From NCBI GenBank assembly GCA_027405735.1, contig JAPEHQ010000001.1, positions 5,270,001-5,334,000 of the forward strand: 64,000 nucleotides of DNA. The letters run 5' to 3'. The DNA comes from Mucor racemosus (taxonomy: Eukaryota; Mucoromycota; Mucoromycetes; Mucorales; Mucoraceae). Numbering within the stretch: the first letter of the stretch is position 1; every line of letters begins with the position of its first letter. A program made the position numbers and the translations under genes. Below are positions 57,230 to 64,000 of the stretch, one piece after another. The notes under the pieces were generated by a model, which saw nothing but the letters and a program-made list of their open reading frames with translations, was not told the origin of the DNA and did no database searches.

Positions 57230-60200
57230 ATGGATACTATACCTACAAAGAGGAAAAGATTGAATAAGAATGATTCAGATGTAGACAATGAAGAAGAGGA
57301 TCCATCGAGTCAAATTTCCATGTCTGATCGTAAGGTTTCTTTTGCAGCTTCAAGCAAAGAGCCTTCAGTAGAACCTTCCATAGAGCCTACACCGCCTACA
57401 GTTGAATTTACACCACCTATTTTAGATCCTGTAATAGAGAATACAAATACTAAAAAGAAAGAACCAAGATTAGTCATGAAAAAGATGGTGTTAAACAACT
57501 TCAAATCTTACGCTGGAAGACAAGTTATTGGACCTTTCCACAAGGTAATAAAAACTAAATTAAATGAATTATTGGATCAACGTTTTTAATACTTTATCAT
57601 TCTAGTCATTCAGTGCCAGTAAGATGATCCACAGACTAGAGTTTGTTATAAATCTAATCATTTTTCTGTAGTTGTTGGGCCTAATGGATCAGGAAAATCA
57701 AATGTCATTGATGCTTTATTATTTGTATTTGGTTATCGTGCAAACAAAATGAGACAGGGCAAATTATCAGAACTCATCCATAATTCAGCAAAGCATCCCA
57801 ATTGTACACAATGTTCGGTAGAAATTCACTTTCAAGAAATCGTTGATGGCGATACTCCAACAGATTTCACAATTGTACCAAATTCAACATTAGTTGTATC
57901 TCGTCAAGCTAGTCAAAGCAATGCCAGTAAATATTCCATCAATGGCAGAACAAGCAATTTTACAGAAGTTACTACGCTTTTAAAGAAAAGAGGCATTGAT
58001 TTAGATCATAAAAGATTTTTGATTTTACAAGGTGAAGTAGAATCTATTGCTCTTATGAAAGCAAAAGCAAAAGATGGTTCAGACGATGGTTTATTAGAAT
58101 ATTTGGAAGATATTATTGGTACATCAAAATACAAAGACCCTATTGAACAAGCAAATACTCGATTAGAAGTACTGAATGAAGACAGAGCTGAAAAATTAAG
58201 TCGAGTGAAATATGTTAGTCGTGAAATGGATGGAATGGAGGATAAAAAAGCAGAAGCAGAAAACTATTTACAGAATGAAAATGAGTTGGTCAGAAAGAAA
58301 AATGAGTTGTATCAAATCTATTCAAGTGAAGCTAAAGAGAATATTGGTGTTGCCAACCAAGCAGTCGAAGAATTGAATATCAAATTGAACGAAGAATCTC
58401 AAAAATTCGAATCTATCGAAAAAGAGAAATCCGAGTTGAACGCTAATTACCAAAATATCGTACAAGAATATAAATCAATCGAAGCTGAAAACAATAATTT
58501 AACCAAAAAGCAATCGAAATATGAAAAGGAACAAGTTGAAGTGCGTGAGCGTAAAAACCATTTAGTTACTAGACAAGAAAAAGGAAAAGCTACATTAGAA
58601 GCTGATCGAAATGCTCGAACTGAAGCTCAAGAATCCATCAAAAAGAACGCTGATGAGCTTGAAAAGCACAAAACTGAATTGGCTCAAGTCGAGCAACAGT
58701 TAAAGAAGGAAGAAATGAAATTAGATGATATTAATAGAGAATTAAAGGGAAAAACTGATGGCTACATGGCTCAAATTGAAGATCATCAAAGAAAATTGGC
58801 TCCTTGGTCGGAAAAAATCAATGACAAGCAAAAAGCAATTGATGTCAAGAAGTCAGAAAGCGAAATTATGGCCGAAAGAATCGCATCTGGTGCCAAAGCT
58901 GTTGAAAGTGCAAAGATGCAGGTTGCCAAATTAACAGAATCTATCAAATACAAGACAAAAGAAATCAAGAATTTCCCTAGCGAGATCAAGGAAGCCAAAA
59001 TTGAGCTCAAAGAGTTGGAAGTCTATTTGACCGATCTTGTTAAAAAGGAAGCAGAGAAGCGTATTGAGATGAACAATGCACGCCAAAAAGCAGATGAAGC
59101 TAGAGCATCAATGCAGCAATCACAAAGCCGAGGAAAAGTGTTGGACAGTATTTTGCGTATGCGTGATTCTGGAAGAGTTGATGGCATCTACGATAGATTA
59201 GGTAGTCTTGGTGTTATCGATGATCGTTATGATGTGGCCATTTCAACTGCATGTCCCGCCCTTGATAATATTGTTGTAGAAACTGTTGAAGCAGGCCAAG
59301 CATGTATTGAATATTTAAGAAAGAATAATTTAGGTCGTGCTGTATTTACTGTCCTTGGTCAACTTCGCCATCAAAATATGAAAGAGATTGAAACACCAGA
59401 AAATGTACCTCGTTTGTTTGATTTAGTGGAACCCAAAGATGAAAAATTTAGATCTGCATTTTATAGCGTCCTTCAAGATACTTTGGTAGCTGAAGACATG
59501 CGTCAAGCAAACCGAATTGCGTATGGACATAAGCGTTGGAGAGTTGTAACAATGGATGGTAAACTTATTGAGAAGTCTGGTGCTATGACTGGTGGTGGTA
59601 ACCGTCAGTTAAGAGGAGCTATGAGCTCTGTATTCAAAGATGATGGTGTCAGTGCTGAGGTTGTTATGGAACTCGAAAGCGAACGTGATAATATTGAAAG
59701 AGATTATCGATTAGCTGCAGATGAGAAGCGTGCTAGTGAAATAGCTCTTAGAAGAAAGAATGAATATTTACCAAAACTTGAAATGAACCTAGAAAAACTT
59801 CAAATGGATATCAACAGTATGGAAAGCCAGCTTGAAGATGAAGAACAACGTTTGGTGGTATTGAGGTAAAATGATATTTATTTTTATGCTTGAATGCTTT
59901 TATTGACAAATGTATCATGCGTCTATTAGAGACCAAACTGCCCCTAGTCCAGCAGATGTACAACGTCAAGAAGAAATCAAAGAAGAAATCGAAGGATTAC
60001 AAGAGGATTTGATTGAATTGAAAGAAAAAACTGTCGAAATTGAAGAGGCTATTGCTGGGTTACATGAGGACATTATGGAAGCTGGTGGTATGGATTTGAG
60101 AATTCAAAAGATTTGCGTTAATGACATGCGTAAGAAAATCGATAATTTGAACAATAAAATCACCAAAAATATGGTAACCAAGTCTAAAGCAGAGAAGGAT

Positions 60201-61686
60201 GTTACTAAATTGGAATCCTCTATTGTTAAATTTGAACGCGAAAGTGAAAAGTTTGAGCACAATTTGAAAGACCTCGACGAGGAGCTACAATCATGTACTC
60301 AAAATTTAGAAGAAATCATTGAAAAAGTGAACAAGGCAAAAGAGGTAAATAAAGAAAAAAGAGTTGTTTATTATACAGCCAAAACACAGATATTTAATGA
60401 TTTTCGAATAGTCAATGGAAGAGAAAAAGATTGAGATGGAGCAAGTGAAAAAGGAACTTGATGACAAGTCTGAAGCTATCAATAAACTTCGTCAATCAGA
60501 AATTGAAATTAAGAATAAGCTGGAAGATTATAGACGAACATTAGTCGACAATCAAAAGAAGGCAGCGCATTGGGAAGAGCAAAGATCAAAATTAGAATTA
60601 CAACGTATCGATGAAGAGCCTGAAGAAGAATTGATATTGAAACAATTTGAAGGAGATCAACTAGAAGAATTGATGCAATCAAAGCAAGCTATCAAAATGG
60701 AGATTGCAGAAATTGAAAGTAAATATAAATGTTATATGAAGATTGACAGTAGTCGCTAAAATCATTTTTAAAAGCTTTTGTACAAAATGCAAAGCCCAAC
60801 TTGTCCGTTCTTGAAGAATATCGCCGTCGTAGAGGCGAATACAATGAAAGAAAGGGCGACTTAGATTCAGTTACATTGAAGCGAGATGAAGTGAAAACAG
60901 AGGTAGAAACTCTTCGTAAAAAGCGTTTGGATGAATTTATGAGCGGCTTTAATGTTATTTCTCAGAAATTGAAAGAGATGTATCAGGTAATTTGAAATAA
61001 TCGAAACTGAAAGTTATGGAAAACTGAATATGCGTCATTTATTCAGATGATTACTATGGGTGGCAATGCAGAACTAGAGCTTGTTGATAGTTTGGATCCA
61101 TTTTCAGAAGGTATTGTCTTTAGTGTTATGCCCCCAAAGAAAAGTTGGAAGAACATCTCGAATTTATCAGGTGGTGAAAAGGTAGCATTATCATCCTTGT
61201 CTATAAGAAGCATGCACTAATACATTTTCTGAAAATCCGTAGACTCTTAGTTCGTTAGCTCTCGTTTTTGCCTTGCATCATTTCAAACCAACTCCTCTGT
61301 ATGTCATGGATGAAATTGATGCAGCCTTGGATTTCCGTAACGTTTCTATTGTAGCAAATTATATCGCTGAACGTACAAAGGATGCCCAGTTTGTTATCAT
61401 CAGTTTGAGAAATAATATGTTTGAATTAGCAGATCGATTAGTTGGTATTTACAAGACAAGTCATTGTACAAAGAGTATTGCCATCAATCCCAACATGGTC
61501 GCTACTTTGACAGCTATACCTACCAATGCAAGTCCAAGCACAGGAAAGAAACCATCCACGCCACCTAATCTTTTACCAACTGCATTGAATAATGCATCCT
61601 CAAACACCAGCTCATCTCCTGCTATTGAAACAGAAGAAAGTGTCCAGGAAAATACAGATCAGCCTTCTGAAATTTCTTCTGCTTGA
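57230..61686 (+). CDS. SMC4: Structural maintenance of chromosomes protein 4 (condensin subunit)
   Basis: Eight exons (57230-57544, 57606-57618, 57672-59865, 59930-60344, 60412-60718, 60775-60986, 61047-61181, 61243-61686) give 1344 residues. Exon 2 is 13 nt. The Walker A GPNGSGKS spans the third exon start, the first coiled coil follows, then the hinge (GIYDRLGSLGVIDDRYDVAI to TGGGNRQLRG), the second coiled coil, the ABC signature LSGGEK and Walker B YVMDEIDAALD. Residues typical of SMC4 rather than SMC1-3 include VLNNFKSYAGRQVIGPFHKSFSAIVG. With SMC2 it forms the ATPase core of condensin, which compacts mitotic chromosomes. The start at 57230 is preferred; an in-frame ATG at 57038 would add 64 unlikely residues. 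Confidence 0.96.
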
Positions 61687-63465
61687 ACTGTATTTATATA
61701 AAATTTCATTTTACTTGCCACATTAGTCCTAATTCATTATCTAAATAAATATTGTGTATAAACATCTTGCCAACTATCCATCTACCACCACTGTGATGTA
61801 ATTCAAAACATTTACCGCATTCATTTTTTCCTAGCGGGGGGTTTTTTTTTTTTTGATTAATTGGGTGTTTCAACATTTCAGACTAAATAGATGATGAGAA
61901 ACATACAGAGTAATGACGCGCTTTTAATAATCAACTACAAAATAAAAAAAAAACTAGCATTGTAGCTTGAGTGCTGAAACGTATATAACAAGAGATCGCT
62001 CCCACTTAACCTTCAATATGAGCGAGAATAAATCCTTCAAAACCTTATTTTCTAATGTTGTAGTACGATTATTAAAGGGGCGATATCTCGTGTTACAGGA
62101 AGTTTTGGACTTTAGTTCTTAAGCCAAAATATCTTCTTTTGACTATACAAATGCATGTGTATACATAGAACTTAATTTTAGAGATTTGATTTTCGATGGA
62201 AAATTCTACATTTTTGCCTTATGGTACCTCATGAAATTTCTGATTTTGGACAAATTGGCAATTTTCGCATGGAAATTGAGATTTTTTACTAAAGCATATA
62301 TTGGTACAAAATGGCCGTATAAGCTCCCTGGTTTATTTACAATCATTTTTTTTTGCATTATTTTATAACATTTTAGATATTTTCCCAAAAAACCGAAAAC
62401 ACGGTTTTTTGATATTTAATAAATATTTTGTGTTAAAATTTGTAATATAAAAAATACGAGTAAATAGAAAATTTTATTTTATATTATTTATATTAGACAT
62501 GTTTTAATAGCTAATTATCAATTTTTTGCTGAATAAATTCTTTGATTTTCAATTTTTTTTAAAAATGTCGTTTTTGATCTCCAATCGATCAATGCAAAAA
62601 AAACAAAAAAAACAAAAATTAAAAGGCCGATCGGCGTTTGATCATGGCTACCATCATGATCAGCTATAAATGAGAAAGCTTACTCATTCTTTCTATTTAA
62701 TCAGCACACAACAATCTATGGAAACTAAAGAAGAAAAAGCAACTTTTATCTATATCTAGGTTATCATTTTTTAAAACTGCTGCCAAAGCAACAGAAAAAA
62801 AAAATAAAAGTTCTAGTGTTAAATTCATGATGTATGCAATCTGAAGAAGGAATATCAGGAGATTCTGAAGAAATATAGATTTACTTTATTTCCTATGAAA
62901 AACCTTTCTTTGATTATTAATCCGAGCATTATAAGGATAACACACGCGGGTTATAAGACAGGCATGGGCGAACTTGGTTCGTTTATATCTAATTTATCTC
63001 TTCTTCTTTATAGACAAACCATGTCGAATAAAAAAAAATCGTTGTTTTCTCATGAACATTATTCAATAAAGACAAGCTATGCAACGATTGGATTTTGATA
63101 TAGTATTAACCAGGTTAAAACAAGAGATGTACTACCCAGTTTTGTAAAAGTTCTAGCAATTAGGAAATTTCTGATTTTTTTAGAACTTGGCTAAAAGTTG
63201 ACGAGATTTCTTGCGTTTCAGCATGTGTTGAATTATGCACACATCTCGTCATTTTATATTTGAAAATTCACAACATTTTGGGGCACCACATCTTCTTTTA
63301 CTCCGAGCGAGAAAGGAAGAGTTCTATTTTCATGCAAATCATCGTTACGAAACCCCTCGCATACAAAAATCCGAAAACTATATAAAGGCTTTTGAAAAAA
63401 GAAGCAATTTAAATTGCAGTTTCAATTTTTTTTTTTTTTTTTTTCAAAATAAACTAACATAAAAT
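61687..63465. promoter_or_regulatory. Spacer and promoter of the secreted protein gene
   Basis: No gene is supported. 62640-62667 contains an inverted repeat (TGATCATG and CATGATCA). TATAAA at 63381-63386 lies 80 bp before the ATG at 63466, and a run of T's (63427-63444) forms the pyrimidine leader. Confidence 0.5.
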
Positions 63466-64000
63466 ATGCTCTTATCCAAAATCGCACTTTCTGTATTGGC
63501 TATTGCCGGCGTTTGTTCTGCCTCTGATCGTTTCTTGATCCGTAGCCCTACTTCATCCAGATTATTAGGATTTAGCTATGAAAAGAAACCCTTCTTTGGA
63601 GGAAAATGTACTGAAACTTATGACAAATACTTGAAAGTTCAATCATCAGGCAAAGGCGTTCATTTCAAACTGACAGGTTGTGATGATGATAACTATTGTC
63701 ATTTGGCTATCACTGATGGTGATTATCAGGGTTATTGTCTCTCTGGAGATAAGAGACCCGAGTCTGAGAGCTGTGATGATGAGAATGTTATTTACAAGGT
63801 CAACCTTGATCTTAGCATTAGTGCAAAAGATGGCACCTATCTTGGTCTCGGCAATGAATATAAAGATGATTGTGCCGATTTTCAATATGTCGAACTCACA
63901 AAGGAAAAGTATCATTGGTTAATTGATCATGACAAGGACTTTGATGGTCAAGACTACGAAGATGAAGAAGTATATGATGATTACTATGATTATCCTTATC
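63466..64000 (+). CDS. Secreted acidic cysteine-containing protein, cut by window end
   Basis: The frame is open from the ATG at 63466 to the last base (178 codons), so the C-terminus lies outside. A signal peptide is clear (MLLSKIALSVLAIAGVCSA, cleavage after about residue 20). The mature part has scattered cysteines (GKC, TGC, NYC, GYC, SC, DDC) suited to disulphide bonds, with beta-type alternation and YLGLGNEYKDD-like repeats. The visible C-terminal part is extremely acidic and Tyr-rich (EDEEVYDDYYDYPY). No homologous family is recognised. The upstream TATA box and C-ending codons suggest good expression. It may be a cell-wall or secreted protein; that role is inference. Confidence 0.8.
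   Translation, partial: MLLSKIALSVLAIAGVCSASDRFLIRSPTSSRLLGFSYEKKPFFGGKCTETYDKYLKVQSSGKGVHFKLTGCDDDNYCHLAITDGDYQGYCLSGDKRPESESCDDENVIYKVNLDLSISAKDGTYLGLGNEYKDDCADFQYVELTKEKYHWLIDHDKDFDGQDYEDEEVYDDYYDYPY

Noticed and set aside
62030..62600. Possible relation of this AT-rich stretch to R1 or block A
   Set aside because: Shared words such as AAAACGGTTTTTTGAT are short and AT-rich; no ordered alignment was found.

Overview
The window looks like nuclear DNA of an early-diverging fungus, most likely Mucoromycota (Mucorales-type). It is AT-rich, its genes carry short GT-AG introns of about 49-80 nt (some with CTAAC-like branch sites), exons can be as small as 9-14 nt, and the transposase and repeat content suits that group. 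The assignment is inferred from gene content and style; no marker gene allows a species call.

Left arm (1-27.5 kb). Conserved housekeeping genes come in small clusters: an MIT-domain protein (1206-2237), a BSD-domain protein (3032-4359) and an AMMECR1-domain protein (4493-5173). Next is a four-exon, 1359-aa protein on the minus strand (6379-10642) that I read as a DDE-type transposase with a complete DEDDy 3'-5' exonuclease domain inserted in its catalytic core. Then follow tRNA-Ser(CGA) (12538-12619), the branched-chain 2-oxoacid dehydrogenase E1 alpha subunit (13242-14707), a 15-exon BAR-PH-ArfGAP-ankyrin protein (14850-17872), a Zn2Cys6 regulator with its zinc cluster at the C-terminus (21557-22889), the spliceosomal SmF protein (24691-25141), a 2H-phosphoesterase-like protein (25289-26251) and a reticulon (26367-27332).

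Middle (about 27.5-45 kb). This is a nest of transposable elements with essentially no host genes. It holds an AT-rich DDE_Tnp_4-type transposase (31108-32436) inside a larger composite repeat that recurs at 37195-40385. Both composite copies carry a broken exon of a dynein intermediate chain gene, including its splice donor. A 363-bp hAT-like element with an 8-bp target duplication, a 497-bp solo LTR with a 5-bp duplication, several inverted repeat pairs, a 13-bp minisatellite and a possible tRNA-like SINE lie around them. Comparing copies gives the order of several insertions.

Right arm (45-64 kb). A long-chain acyl-CoA synthetase (45863-48245) and a ZIP metal transporter (50045-51537) are followed by a second solo LTR (52094-52592) and a 1.2-kb non-coding repeat that is an inverted copy of 18395-19622. 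An F-BAR/SH3 protein (54430-56958, minus) and the condensin subunit SMC4 (57230-61686, plus) are divergently transcribed from a 271-bp spacer. A secreted acidic cysteine-containing protein (63466 onward) runs off the window end.

Functionally the host genes cover membrane shape and trafficking (MIT, BAR-ArfGAP, reticulon, F-BAR), metabolism (BCKDH, acyl-CoA synthetase), metal uptake, splicing and chromosome condensation. They are ordinary neighbours rather than a pathway cluster. Exon boundaries were derived by eye from splice motifs and reading-frame continuity.
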